Source: JAJECS01 sp965243625
GTDB lineage: Bacteria; Chloroflexota; UBA11872
DNA length: 64,000 nt
Direction of reading: 5' to 3'
Assembly (NCBI GenBank): GCA_965243625.1
Contig: CBDEVI010000002.1
Location: forward strand, 1,488,001-1,552,000
Positions 1 to 7,417 of the stretch are shown here, one piece after another. Every line of letters begins with the position of its first letter. Position 1 is the first letter of the stretch. A program made the position numbers and the translations under genes. Under the pieces are notes generated by a model. It saw nothing but the letters and a program-made list of their open reading frames with translations, was not told the DNA's origin and did not search any database.

Positions 1-2
1 TT

Positions 3-377
3 CTCTATGACGGCCAGTGCGCCTTCTGCCGTGTCTGCGTCAGAGCCCTGCAACGACTCGACCGCGACAACCGACTAGACCTGCTGGACTTCAACCGCCC
101 GGAAGCCGAAGCCCTCCTGGCGCCGCTGCCGGCAGCGGAACGCCGCACCGCTCTGCACGTCGCGGACGTCGACGGCGCCGTCCACTCCGCCGGCCCGGCA
201 CTGCGGCGGGCGCTGGCCGAGGCCCTCGGTCCAGGTGCGGAACGCCTGCTCACCAACTCGGCCGTTGCAGCGCCAGTCGACGCCGCATATTCAATCATTG
301 CCGCGCAGCGGCACCGCCTTGGTTGGATAGAGCGATCAATCCCACCGCGCGAGCATCCTCACCAGCGTGAGCCGTAG
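3..377 (+). CDS. Thiol-disulfide oxidoreductase DCC family (DUF393) protein, 5' truncated
   Basis: The reading frame is open from the window edge to the TAG at 375-377. It begins inside the family signature, reading LYDGQCAFCRVCV. This is the conserved Asp-Gly-x-Cys-x-Phe-Cys patch that gives DCC proteins their name and carries a thioredoxin-like CxxC. Further on it has the usual 'LDFNRPEAEALL' strand and a 'HVADVDGAVHSAGPALRRAL' segment, which matches the family's D-x-x-G-x-x-x-x-G-x-x-A-x-x pattern. Only a few N-terminal residues are likely to be missing. The exact redox substrate of this family is not established. The last ~40 residues run into a region with a palindromic repeat and may be an extended or poorly conserved tail. 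Confidence 0.8.
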   Translation, partial: LYDGQCAFCRVCVRALQRLDRDNRLDLLDFNRPEAEALLAPLPAAERRTALHVADVDGAVHSAGPALRRALAEALGPGAERLLTNSAVAAPVDAAYSIIAAQRHRLGWIERSIPPREHPHQREP

Positions 378-430
378 GCACCCCGCCGGGACGGGCAGCC
401 ACAAGGGCTGCCCCTACACCGATCGTCGGC

Positions 431-480
431 TGGATTCCGGCCCAGTATCGAATGCCGGGCAGGCTTTTCGCCGGAATGGT
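431..480. repeat. Composite palindromic intergenic repeat
   Basis: Outer arms attccgg (434-440) and ccggaat (471-477) enclose a second element reading cccagtatcgaatgccgggcagg. The outer arms match the attccggc-cttc-gccggaat hairpins found at 2407, 25610 and 40272. The inner part matches the insert in the composite repeat near 28990. It lies in the 200-base gap before the SDR gene. Confidence 0.6.
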
Positions 481-578
481 GGGGCCAACACCACGCTCTA
501 TGGACGTGCCTGCGCGCCGAGCGACCGGTACGCTACAGCCCAGCTCCCGACTGCCGTTCACACTGAGGAGTCCCGCCC

Positions 579-1364
579 TTGAGTAATCAGCCGAAAGTGA
601 TCGTGACCGGCGCCACGGGCCTGATCGGGCGCACGCTGATGGAGGATTTGGACGGCGTGTTCACGCTCACCGGCACGTCGCGCCAGCCACAGGACGATGC
701 GCGGTTTCGGGTGCTGGACTTCGACGACATCGACGCCGTCGCCGAGACGTTCGCCGGGCAGGACGCGGTGGTGCACATGCACGCCAAGGCGAACCACGAC
801 ACGGACGAGCTCGAGCCGTATCTGCAGCCAAACGTCGTCGGCGTCTACAACGCCTACGAGGCGGCGCGGCGGGCCGGGGTGAGGCGCTTCGTATTCGCCA
901 GCTCGAACCACGCGACCGGCTGGTACGAGCTCGTCGGCGAGCGCTGCGACGCGGAGTCGACGCCGCGTCCGGACGGCATGTACGGCGTGGCCAAGGTCTG
1001 GGGCGAGGCGGTGGGCCGCTACTACGCGGATCGCTTCGGGCTCGAGGTCGTCTGCCTGCGCATCGGCAGCTACCAGTACCGCCAGAAGCCGCCGGAGTGG
1101 GATACCGGCGCGCGCATCCTGTCCACCTGGCTGAGCGATCGGGACCTGGTCAATCTGGTGCGGCGGTCGGTGGAGGCGCCCGGCATTCGCTGGGGCATCT
1201 ACTATGGGATTTCGGCCAACGCGCGCGCCTACTGGGACATCACCAATGCCGTCACGGAGCTGGGCTACCGCCCCCAGGACAACGCGGAGGACTACGCGGA
1301 CGAGGTGCTGGCCAAGGGCGGCGAGTACGACCTGTGGGGCTACACGACCAAGGGAATGGTCTAG
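579..1364 (+). CDS. NAD(P)-dependent uronate dehydrogenase-like SDR (epimerase/dehydratase family)
   Basis: A 261-residue extended-type short-chain dehydrogenase. The Rossmann glycine motif GATGLIG is at residues 11-17. The segment SSNHATG (108-114) is characteristic of bacterial uronate dehydrogenases, and the catalytic pair is Tyr135/Lys139 (YGVAK). Known family members oxidise galacturonate or glucuronate to aldarolactones with NAD+, so a hexuronic-acid role is likely but not proven. The start is TTG, preceded by GAGGAG at 565-570 with 8-base spacing. No ATG gives a better-placed site. The stop lies 9 bases before the downstream aldo/keto reductase, so the two are probably co-transcribed. 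Confidence 0.8.
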   Translation: MSNQPKVIVTGATGLIGRTLMEDLDGVFTLTGTSRQPQDDARFRVLDFDDIDAVAETFAGQDAVVHMHAKANHDTDELEPYLQPNVVGVYNAYEAARRAGVRRFVFASSNHATGWYELVGERCDAESTPRPDGMYGVAKVWGEAVGRYYADRFGLEVVCLRIGSYQYRQKPPEWDTGARILSTWLSDRDLVNLVRRSVEAPGIRWGIYYGISANARAYWDITNAVTELGYRPQDNAEDYADEVLAKGGEYDLWGYTTKGMV

Positions 1365-1373
1365 GGCGCGTTC

Positions 1374-2315
1374 ATGACCGATCGCACGACCGGAAATCTG
1401 CCCACGCGGCCCTTCGGCCGCCACTCGGACCAGGTGTCGATCATTGCCCTGGGCGGTGGGCACATTTCGCGGCCCGGGGTGACCGACGAGGAAGCCGAGC
1501 GCATGATCCGCACGGCGCTCGACAACGGCGTCACGTTCTTCGACACCTCCTGGGACTATGCCGAGGGCCTAAGCGAGCGCCGCTACGGTCGGGTCCTCCC
1601 CGACCACCGTGACGACATCTTCCTCATGTCGAAGGTCTGCGACCGGACCCGCGACGGCGCCCTGCAACAGCTCGACGAGAGCCTGCGCCGCCTGCGCACC
1701 GACTACCTGGACCTGTGGCAGTTCCACGAGATCAACTACGACAACGACCCCGAGTGGATCTTCGAACCCGGCGGGGCGGTCGAAGCCGCCGAGATCGCCA
1801 AGGCCCAGGGCAAAGTGCGCTACGTCGGCTTCACCGGGCACAAGAGCCCGCACATCTTCAAGGGCATGCTGGCCGCCGACTACGAGTGGGACTCCTGCCA
1901 GATGCCGGTGAGCGTCTTCGACCATCAGTACCGCAGCTTTATTGCCGAGATTCTTCCCGAGCTGAACCGGCGCGGCATCGCCTGCATCGGGATGAAGTCG
2001 CTAGGCGGCAATGGGCAGTTCATCACCGAAGGCGGGCTGACGGCGCAGGAACTGCGGCGCTACGCGCTGTCGCAGCCGATCACGACCCTGGCCTGCGGCG
2101 CCGTCACCTACGCCGATGTGCTGCAGGACCTCGAAATCGCCCGCACGTTCACGCCGATGACGGAAAACGAGCAGCAGGCACTGCGCGATCGGGTGCGGCG
2201 CCAGGCCACCGACGGCCGCCACGAGTGGTTCAAGACGTCGACCTATTTCGACTCGCCCTATCACGCGGATGCCCACGGCTTTGGCAACCATCTGAGGATT
2301 CCCCGCTTGCCGTGA
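1374..2315 (+). CDS. Aldo/keto reductase
   Basis: A 313-residue protein with the aldo/keto reductase barrel. The catalytic tetrad can be read as Asp57 and Tyr62 (FDTSWDYAEG), Lys87 (LMSKV) and His118 (WQFHEI). The spacing fits the AKR family, and the segment after residue 200 keeps the pattern of the NADP-binding C-terminal half. It follows the uronate-dehydrogenase-like gene by 9 bases, which suggests a shared role in sugar or sugar-acid redox metabolism. The specific substrate cannot be read from the sequence. Confidence 0.85.
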   Translation: MTDRTTGNLPTRPFGRHSDQVSIIALGGGHISRPGVTDEEAERMIRTALDNGVTFFDTSWDYAEGLSERRYGRVLPDHRDDIFLMSKVCDRTRDGALQQLDESLRRLRTDYLDLWQFHEINYDNDPEWIFEPGGAVEAAEIAKAQGKVRYVGFTGHKSPHIFKGMLAADYEWDSCQMPVSVFDHQYRSFIAEILPELNRRGIACIGMKSLGGNGQFITEGGLTAQELRRYALSQPITTLACGAVTYADVLQDLEIARTFTPMTENEQQALRDRVRRQATDGRHEWFKTSTYFDSPYHADAHGFGNHLRIPRLP

Positions 2316-2403
2316 CGGCGCCTCGTCACCCCGACGCCCCGCCCGTCACCCCGGCGGAGGCCGGGGTCCAGAGTCGTCGCCCCGGCGCCGGAATTCACCA
2401 AAC

Positions 2404-2431
2404 TGGATTCCGGCCTTCGCCGGAATGACGG
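2404..2431. repeat. dRS3-like short palindrome
   Basis: attccggc (2407-2414), loop cttc, gccggaat (2419-2426), followed by gacgg. The same hairpin recurs at 25610-25629 and 40272-40291. A close variant (attcccgc-cttc-gcgggaat) occurs at 4952, 5994 and 23999. Just upstream (about 2347-2370) is a second short palindrome of the type caccccggcgg-aggccggggt. Together these fill the gap before the c-di-AMP receptor genes. Confidence 0.75.
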
Positions 2432-2495
2432 AAAATCGCGCCATGGTTCGCATGTGCGAAAGTGAAAGGGCGCGGCTGGCCAACTGGATGCGGCA

Positions 2496-2786
2496 ATGAC
2501 CGACGTGATCGACCGGCTGGTATGCGCGGTGGTGCACAACGACGACGCCAACCGCGTGAATCAGGCTTTGGTCGACGAAGGGTACGGCGTCACGCGCATC
2601 ACGGCCCAGGGCGGATTCCTGCGACGGGGCAACGCGGTCTTCGTGATTGGCGTGGCGCAGTCGTCGGTCGACGACGTCATCGACGTGCTCAAGCGAAATG
2701 CGCACCAGGCGGCCGGCGCGGACGCCGGCGGCTCGGCCTACGGCATCGTGTTCGTCGTGCGGGCCGGCCAGTTCGCGAGGCTCTGA
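2496..2786 (+). CDS. Cyclic-di-AMP receptor-like protein (DarA/PstA, PII-like, DUF970)
   Basis: A 96-residue protein with the PII-like fold of the DUF970 family, whose characterised members (DarA/PstA) bind cyclic-di-AMP as trimers. Visible family signatures are the first strand with 'AVVHNDDANRVNQAL', where the family has VQDxDxxxLxxAL, and the ligand-loop motif GGFLRRGN at residues 39-46. This is followed by the strand 'AVFVIGV' and the helix 'VDDVIDVLKRN'. Length is slightly below the usual ~105-110 residues. It is followed within 2 bases by a second, more diverged copy. The start is an ATG with no strong Shine-Dalgarno sequence. Confidence 0.8.
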   Translation: MTDVIDRLVCAVVHNDDANRVNQALVDEGYGVTRITAQGGFLRRGNAVFVIGVAQSSVDDVIDVLKRNAHQAAGADAGGSAYGIVFVVRAGQFARL

Positions 2787-2787
2787 C

Positions 2788-3132
2788 GTGGCCATGACCG
2801 CCGGCGAGAACGACCGCCTCGCCATCGCCGTGGTGCAGGACGCGGACGCGATGCGCCTGTCCAACGCGCTCAACGACGCCGGATTCGCGCACACGCGAAT
2901 CCCGACGCGCGGAGGATTCCTGCAGCGCGCGAGCGAGGCCATCATGGTGGCCTACTCGCATACCCGCCACGAGTCCTTGATGGACCTGATTGCCAGCCAA
3001 TGTCAGACACGCAGCGAGATGCAGATCGTCTCGCTGGCCGGGGACACCATGCTGCTGGCCGAGCCGGTTGAGGTCGAGGTGGGCGGCGCCACGGTCTTCA
3101 CCATGGAGCTCGAGCGCTTCGTCCGGCTCTGA
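2788..3132 (+). CDS. Second, diverged DarA/PstA-like cyclic-di-AMP receptor paralogue
   Basis: A 114-residue paralogue of the preceding gene, starting one base after its stop. 'LAIAVVQDADAMRLSNALNDAGF' matches the family's first strand and helix better than copy one does. The loop motif, however, reads GGFLQRAS (42-49) instead of GGFLxxGN, so the Gly-Asn that closes the ligand pocket in known members is absent. GTG at 2788 is preferred because GAGG at 2777-2780 lies 7 bases upstream. An in-frame ATG at 2794 is the alternative. The pair is probably translationally coupled and might form hetero-oligomers. Ligand binding by this copy is doubtful. Confidence 0.75.
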   Translation: MAMTAGENDRLAIAVVQDADAMRLSNALNDAGFAHTRIPTRGGFLQRASEAIMVAYSHTRHESLMDLIASQCQTRSEMQIVSLAGDTMLLAEPVEVEVGGATVFTMELERFVRL

Positions 3133-3186
3133 TCCGCGCGGCGCCTGGCGCATAATGCGCGCGCCGATCCGCACGCAGAGCGCCTG

Positions 3187-4791
3187 ATGACCGACCAAAT
3201 CATCGACGTATCCGGGCACTTCGGCGCCGTGCCCTTCGTCCGCGAGTCGTGGACTCCGGCGGATGTTGTGGACCGCGCGGCGGTCGCGGGAATCACCCAC
3301 ACCTATGTCGCGGCGCTCAGCGGGATCTACCACGAGGCGGGCCTGGGCAACGCCGACGCCCTCGCCGCGGCCGCGCGGCATGGCGAGTTGACGGCGGCCG
3401 CGGTGGTCGATCCGCGCTCCGGCAGCCGGGCGCTGGACCAGGTCGAGGAGTCAATTGACGCCGGCGTGCGGCTGTTCCGCGCGTTTCGCGGCGCGCAAGG
3501 CGCCTGGCCGCCGCACGAGGCGACGTTCTTGGCCGCCGCGCGCCGCATCGCCGACCCGGGCCTGGTGCTGATGGCCGACCTGGGCAACCCCATCGGTGAA
3601 CTGACGGAATACATCCACGCGCTGGGCGACCTGGACCTGACGATCGTCTTCGCCAACGTCTCCTACGCCACGCTGGGCGAGGCGCTCACGGTCATGCGCG
3701 CGGATCCCCGGGTCCACCTGGAGAGCCACCGGCTGTGTCGACCCGACACGCTGGAGCTGATCGCGTCCGAGGTGGGCGCCGACCGCGTGCTGTTTGGCAC
3801 CTCCGGGCCGCCCTTCAACGCGCTGTCGGCGCTCAACCTGGTGCGGCACGCCAATCTTCCCGAGCCGGATCGTCGGCTCATCCTGGCCGGTAACGCGTTG
3901 CGGCTGATCGAAGGCCGCGAAGTGGCCGACCGCGCGACGCCCGGTCTGACGCCCAATCCGTTCGGGCCGCCCGTGCGGGGACCCGAGACGGTGCCGATCA
4001 TCGACATTCACGCGCACAACGGCGCGTGGCCCTACGCCGACGCTGCCAGCCGCGACAACCACGGCATCACGACGCTCGAGCGGCTGATGGCTAAGTACAA
4101 CGTGGAACAGACGTTCGCCTCGTCGGCGATGGCCATTACCAACGACTTCCGCCGCGGCAACCGGGAGTTGGTGGAAGGAAGCCGTGGACGAGGCACCATC
4201 CGCCCGCTGGTGACGATCACCCCTCTCGACGTGGCCGGCTCGTGCGAGGAGATGGACCGGTGGTATCCGGAGCCGCACGTCGTGGGGGCCAAGCTGCACA
4301 CGCAGCTGTCCCGGGTTCCCATTGGTGATCCGCGAATGGCCGCGCTGTTTCGCGAGGTCGCCGCTCGTGGCAAACCCGTGGTGAATCACGTGATGGCGCT
4401 GGGCGGATTCGATCCGCCGACCGAAACCCAACAGGTGGACGGCATTGTCGAGCTGGCGGCAATGCATCCGGGCCTGACCGTCGTGGCCTACCACGGCGGT
4501 GGTCTGGATTGGGAGCGGATGTTAGAGCTCGCCGCGCCGCTGCCCAATCTTTATGTCGAGTACGCCAGCTCGTGGCCGCAGGACAATCCGGTGCGCGCGG
4601 CCGTCGAGCGGCTGGGGCCCGGGCGCGTGATGTTCGGCACGGATATGGACTTGCTCTCGCCGTCGCTCATGGTCGGGCTTGTGGACAGCGCGGGTCTCGA
4701 TCCCGCCGCCTACGCCGCCGTGATGCACGGGAACGCGCGGCGGGTGTTCCGGCTGGGGCCGGCGAGGTCGCGCGAAAAGGCGCACGGCTAG
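3187..4791 (+). CDS. Tandem amidohydrolase-family (amidohydrolase_2) double-domain protein
   Basis: The 534 residues contain two amidohydrolase_2-type TIM barrels in tandem. The C-terminal half starts near residue 268 with an intact metal motif, IDIHAHNG. It retains 'VAYHGGG' and a late catalytic Asp in FGTDMD (about residue 483). The N-terminal half begins IDVSGHFG, losing the first His of HxH, and ends in FGTSGP where the metal-binding Asp is expected. It therefore looks like a catalytically dead domain kept for structure or regulation. Family members hydrolyse or decarboxylate cyclic acids; the substrate here is unknown. The gene follows the receptor pair by 54 bases. Confidence 0.8.
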   Translation: MTDQIIDVSGHFGAVPFVRESWTPADVVDRAAVAGITHTYVAALSGIYHEAGLGNADALAAAARHGELTAAAVVDPRSGSRALDQVEESIDAGVRLFRAFRGAQGAWPPHEATFLAAARRIADPGLVLMADLGNPIGELTEYIHALGDLDLTIVFANVSYATLGEALTVMRADPRVHLESHRLCRPDTLELIASEVGADRVLFGTSGPPFNALSALNLVRHANLPEPDRRLILAGNALRLIEGREVADRATPGLTPNPFGPPVRGPETVPIIDIHAHNGAWPYADAASRDNHGITTLERLMAKYNVEQTFASSAMAITNDFRRGNRELVEGSRGRGTIRPLVTITPLDVAGSCEEMDRWYPEPHVVGAKLHTQLSRVPIGDPRMAALFREVAARGKPVVNHVMALGGFDPPTETQQVDGIVELAAMHPGLTVVAYHGGGLDWERMLELAAPLPNLYVEYASSWPQDNPVRAAVERLGPGRVMFGTDMDLLSPSLMVGLVDSAGLDPAAYAAVMHGNARRVFRLGPARSREKAHG

Positions 4792-4822
4792 CAGCCCTCG
4801 TTCGTGGTAAGCCTGGCGACCC

Positions 4823-4977
4823 GTTCGTGGTGAGCCCTTCGGCAAGCTCAGGGCAGGCTCTATCGAACCACGCCCCGTCCGCCGGCCCAAGCCGGGCGGA
4901 CGAAGGATGGTCCGAGGAATCCCACCAGCCCCCAGGTTCAGTGAAGGGTGGATTCCCGCCTTCGCGGGAATGACGGA
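4823..4977. repeat. Intergenic repeat pair (GCTCAGGGCAGGCTC element plus dRS3-like hairpin)
   Basis: 4823-4872 carries the element cttcggcaagctcagggcag with flanking inverted arms cgtggt/accacg. The same core recurs at 8625-8660, 23765-23795 and 30415-30460. 4898-4977 is an approximately 80-base stretch repeated almost exactly at 5940-6018, ending in the hairpin attcccgc-cttc-gcgggaat (4952-4971). This gap between the amidohydrolase and the toxin-antitoxin module otherwise holds no gene. Confidence 0.75.
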
Positions 4978-5015
4978 TTCAAGGTGACCCACTACCAGCA
5001 ATCGGATAAACTTAG

Positions 5016-5030
5016 GTTAGCTTAGCTAAC
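5016..5030. promoter_or_regulatory. Palindromic operator candidate upstream of the Phd/PIN module
   Basis: gttagct-t-agctaac is a perfect palindrome with 7-base arms. It ends 2 bases before the Shine-Dalgarno sequence AGGAGG (5033-5038) of the antitoxin gene. Phd/YefM antitoxins commonly autorepress by binding such palindromes, so this is the expected place for an autoregulatory operator. Confidence 0.6.
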
Positions 5031-5044
5031 ACAGGAGGATTGCC

Positions 5045-5278
5045 GTGCAAGTCAACATGCACGAGGCCAAGTCGCAGCTTTCACGTCTCGGCGAGAAGGC
5101 CTGGGAGGGCGAAGAGGTCGTCATCGCGAAGGCGGGCAAGCCGTATCTGCGGCTGGTGCCCTACCGGCCACAGAATAAGCCGCGAAGGCTTGGCGACCTC
5201 AAGGGTCAGATCTGGATCGCTCCCGACTTCGATGAGACGCCCGAGGAGGTCATCAAGGCGTTCGAGGGCGACTTGTGA
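5045..5278 (+). CDS. Phd/YefM-family antitoxin
   Basis: A 77-residue antitoxin. The N-terminal 'VNMHEAKSQLSRL' matches the Phd/YefM DNA-binding fold, whose members start M-x-x-x-x-A-K-x-x-L-S-x-L. It continues with the family's 'GEEVVIAKAGKPYLRLVPY' strand pair. The C-terminal 'DFDETPEEVIKAFEG' is the usual toxin-wrapping tail. GTG at 5045 has AGGAGG at 5033-5038, an ideal 6-base spacing. The stop overlaps the toxin start in a GTGA arrangement. Expected role: neutralise the PIN toxin and autorepress through the palindrome at 5016-5030. Confidence 0.9.
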   Translation: MQVNMHEAKSQLSRLGEKAWEGEEVVIAKAGKPYLRLVPYRPQNKPRRLGDLKGQIWIAPDFDETPEEVIKAFEGDL

Positions 5279-5667
5279 AGCGCCTTTTGGTGGATTCTCA
5301 CGTGCTCCTGTGGGCGCTTGAATCCGAATCGAACCTCAGCGAAGACGTGCGTCGAGCCCTCGTCGATCCGGCGAACGATGTCTTCGTGAGCGCGGTCTGC
5401 ATCTGGGAAGTCGCCATCAAGCGGGCGCTGGGAAAACTGCGAGCCCCGGAATACCTGGCCGCGTCAGTTGAGGCGGCGGGCTTCAGTGAGCTTCCGGTGA
5501 CCTTCGTTCATGCGGAGCAGGCGGGGAGTCTGCCCGAGTTTCATGGCGATCCGTACGACCGGATGCTGGTGGCCCAGGCGCAGATCGAAGGACTCACGCT
5601 GGTCACCGCCGATGCCAACATTCTGCGGTACCCCGTCCGCACGATGGCGGCGCGGGGCGGCGTCTGA
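5275..5667 (+). CDS. PIN-domain ribonuclease toxin (VapC-like)
   Basis: A 130-residue PIN-domain protein. It starts 'KRLLVDSHVLLWALES' with the first catalytic Asp at residue 7. It has the central 'VSAVCIWEVAIKRALGKL' segment carrying the conserved Glu, and the C-terminal 'HGDPYDRMLVAQAQIEGLTLVTADANI' with the last acidic cluster. All four PIN acids appear present. It overlaps the antitoxin by 4 bases and is probably translationally coupled. PIN toxins of this type cleave RNA when freed from the antitoxin. Confidence 0.9.
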   Translation: MKRLLVDSHVLLWALESESNLSEDVRRALVDPANDVFVSAVCIWEVAIKRALGKLRAPEYLAASVEAAGFSELPVTFVHAEQAGSLPEFHGDPYDRMLVAQAQIEGLTLVTADANILRYPVRTMAARGGV

Positions 5668-5685
5668 CGGCTAGAAGAGAGTCGG

Positions 5686-5758
5686 AGCCGACGGTGGGAT
5701 TCGAACCCACGACCTGAGCTTTACGAAAGCCCCGCTCTGCCAGCTGAGCTACATCGGC
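5686..5758 (-). tRNA. tRNA-Thr (anticodon CGU)
   Basis: Read on the minus strand, this folds as a complete cloverleaf. The acceptor GCCGATG pairs with CGTCGGC (one G-U). The D arm is GCTC/GAGC and the anticodon stem GGGCT/AGCTC with loop TTCGTAA, which puts CGT in the anticodon position (reads ACG, Thr). The T arm is GTGGG-TTCGAAT-CCCAC and the discriminator base is T. The CCA end is not encoded. It lies 19 bases past the PIN toxin gene, on the opposite strand. Confidence 0.95.
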
Positions 5759-5939
5759 GGACGGGGAAAATGCTAGCACCCAGCCGTTCGTCGCTTTTCT
5801 CGATTACCTCCACGGTCTCCCGCGCCGGCGGCACTTGCCCCACCCGGACGTTGCCCGCACGCCTGGAAGCTCGCCCGCTCATTTCAAAGTTGGCCGGAAC
5901 TAAGATTCCCGCCTTCAGAGACTTCGGCCAGGTCCGGTC

Positions 5940-6018
5940 GGACGAAGGATTGTCGTTGGAATCCCACCAGCCCCGAGATTCAGTGAAGGGTAGATTCCCG
6001 CCTTCGCGGGAATGACGG
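5940..6018. repeat. Second copy of the ~80-base intergenic repeat with dRS3-like hairpin
   Basis: This near-copy of 4898-4977 contains 'ggacgaaggat', 'aatcccaccagcccc' and 'ttcagtgaaggg', ending in the hairpin attcccgc (5994-6001)-cttc-gcgggaat (6006-6013). It fills the ~290-base gap between the tRNA and the HAD gene. I see no coding potential in that gap. Confidence 0.75.
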
Positions 6019-6048
6019 AGAGGTTTCGCCGCGCCAGGAAGAGGCTGG

Positions 6049-6897
6049 CTAGACGCCCCACACCTCGTGCACGACCTGCCGCACGGCCGGCGGCCCTTCG
6101 ATGGTGGCCACTTCGTCGGCGGCCGCCTGCACGTCGGGCGGGGCGTGCGACATGGCGATGCCGCAACCGGCCCATTGCAGCATCTCGATGTCGTTGCGAT
6201 CGTCGCCGACGGCTACGACCTCGGAAGCGTCGATTCCCAACTCGCCGGCCAGCCAGGCCACGGCCTCGCCTTTGGTCCCACCGGCCGGCAGGGATTCCAG
6301 GCCTCCCGCACCGAGGCGCTCGCTCCACCAGGACACCGTCGAGACGGCTTCGCGGAGCTCAACGTTGATGCGGCGTTCGGCGCCGGCCACCGCATCACGG
6401 TCGCCGAAGGCGAACACCTCCACGGGCGGCGCGGCGATCGCGGTCGCCGGCATGGGGCGAATGATCGGCAGCTTGGTCGACAGGTAGAGCCGCGTCGGGG
6501 CATGGGTCCACCACGCGCCGTCGCACAGGTAGCGCTCGCCGGCGAAGGGCGTCTCCACCCAGATTCCGGCCATGCCCCAGTCTCGATAGACCCCGAGCAC
6601 CGCGGCCGCGGCGGCATGTGTCATGTGCCTGGCGCGGAGCACCTGCCCGTCGCTGACGCGCCGCACGATGCCGCCGTTATTGAGGACGGCGTAGGCGCCT
6701 GCCGGCAAGTGACGCGTGACCTCAGCGGTCATATAGGTCCCACGGCCGGTTGCGACAACGACCGTGGCGCCCTGCGCCGCGACGCCGCCGAGCGCCCGGA
6801 TCACGTCCTGATCGGGGCCTACGCCGGGCCACGTCAGCGTGCCGTCCACGTCCAGCGCGAGAAGTCGCGGGCGCAGGCTAGTCCTCGTCGAACGCAT
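6049..6897 (-). CDS. HAD-superfamily (Cof-type) phosphatase
   Basis: A 282-residue Cof-type HAD hydrolase. Motif I is DVDGT with nucleophile Asp16 and acid Asp18. Motif II is VVATGRG. Motif III Lys lies in GGTKGEAV, and motif IV GDDRNDIEML coordinates Mg2+. The domain between motifs I and III is a large C2-type cap, as in sugar-phosphate and phosphoglycolate-type phosphatases. The ATG at 6897 starts just before the first HAD strand. Upstream codons run into the FmdB gene, whose 3' end overlaps by 20 bases, which suggests translational coupling. The substrate is unknown. Confidence 0.85.
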   Translation of the reverse strand: MRSTRTSLRPRLLALDVDGTLTWPGVGPDQDVIRALGGVAAQGATVVVATGRGTYMTAEVTRHLPAGAYAVLNNGGIVRRVSDGQVLRARHMTHAAAAAVLGVYRDWGMAGIWVETPFAGERYLCDGAWWTHAPTRLYLSTKLPIIRPMPATAIAAPPVEVFAFGDRDAVAGAERRINVELREAVSTVSWWSERLGAGGLESLPAGGTKGEAVAWLAGELGIDASEVVAVGDDRNDIEMLQWAGCGIAMSHAPPDVQAAADEVATIEGPPAVRQVVHEVWGV

Positions 6898-7282
6898 CGC
6901 CGCCGTCGTCCAGGTCGGAAGCCGCGCCCTCGAACTCGGCGTCGTCGGGCATCTCTCCGGCCTCCATCCGGCGCAGCATGGGCTCAAACTCGTCGGGCAA
7001 GTCTTCGCCCATCTCCTCGCTCATTTGGCGCGTCATGCGGGCGAGGCTGCGCGGATCGCCGGACTCCAGGCCTTCCATAGCGGCGTCCATGCCCGAGAAG
7101 TCGTCGTCGCCCGCGCCGTCGTCCGACGCACCGCTGCGGACGATGGTTACGCGCGACAGCAGGCGCTCCAGGCGGTCCGAGCCGCAGTGGGGGCATGGCG
7201 GATCCTGCACCGCGGCGAATGTTTTGAAGAGCTTGGTGGAGCGCCGCCGGCAGTCGCGGCAGCGGTAATCGAAGACTGGCAC
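6878..7282 (-). CDS. FmdB-family zinc-ribbon protein
   Basis: A 134-residue protein that begins (V)PVFDYRCRDC, the classic start of FmdB/CxxC_CxxC_SSSS zinc ribbons. The second pair is CPHCGS about 25 residues later, giving the two CxxC zinc knuckles. After the ribbon the chain is rich in Asp, Glu, Met and Gly and probably partly disordered. The GTG at 7282 is chosen because it places the ribbon at the extreme N terminus, as in the family. FmdB proteins have been called regulatory but no general function is established. The 3' end overlaps the HAD gene. Confidence 0.8.
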   Translation of the reverse strand: MPVFDYRCRDCRRRSTKLFKTFAAVQDPPCPHCGSDRLERLLSRVTIVRSGASDDGAGDDDFSGMDAAMEGLESGDPRSLARMTRQMSEEMGEDLPDEFEPMLRRMEAGEMPDDAEFEGAASDLDDGGDAFDED

Positions 7283-7417
7283 CGGAGGGTGAAAGCCGCG
7301 CTGGAACGGCCAGCGCCGGGATGTCGCAAGTGTACGGCGCGCCCCCAATGGCGGAAGTCCGCGGTGCTAGGCTCGTTGGTGCAATCGGACCGCGCGAGCT
7401 CGTTCGAGCGTGCTGCC

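Noticed and set aside
2404..6018. CRISPR array made of the short palindromic repeats
   Set aside because: Copies are irregularly spaced over kilobases, differ in orientation and flank, and have no uniform spacers or cas genes.
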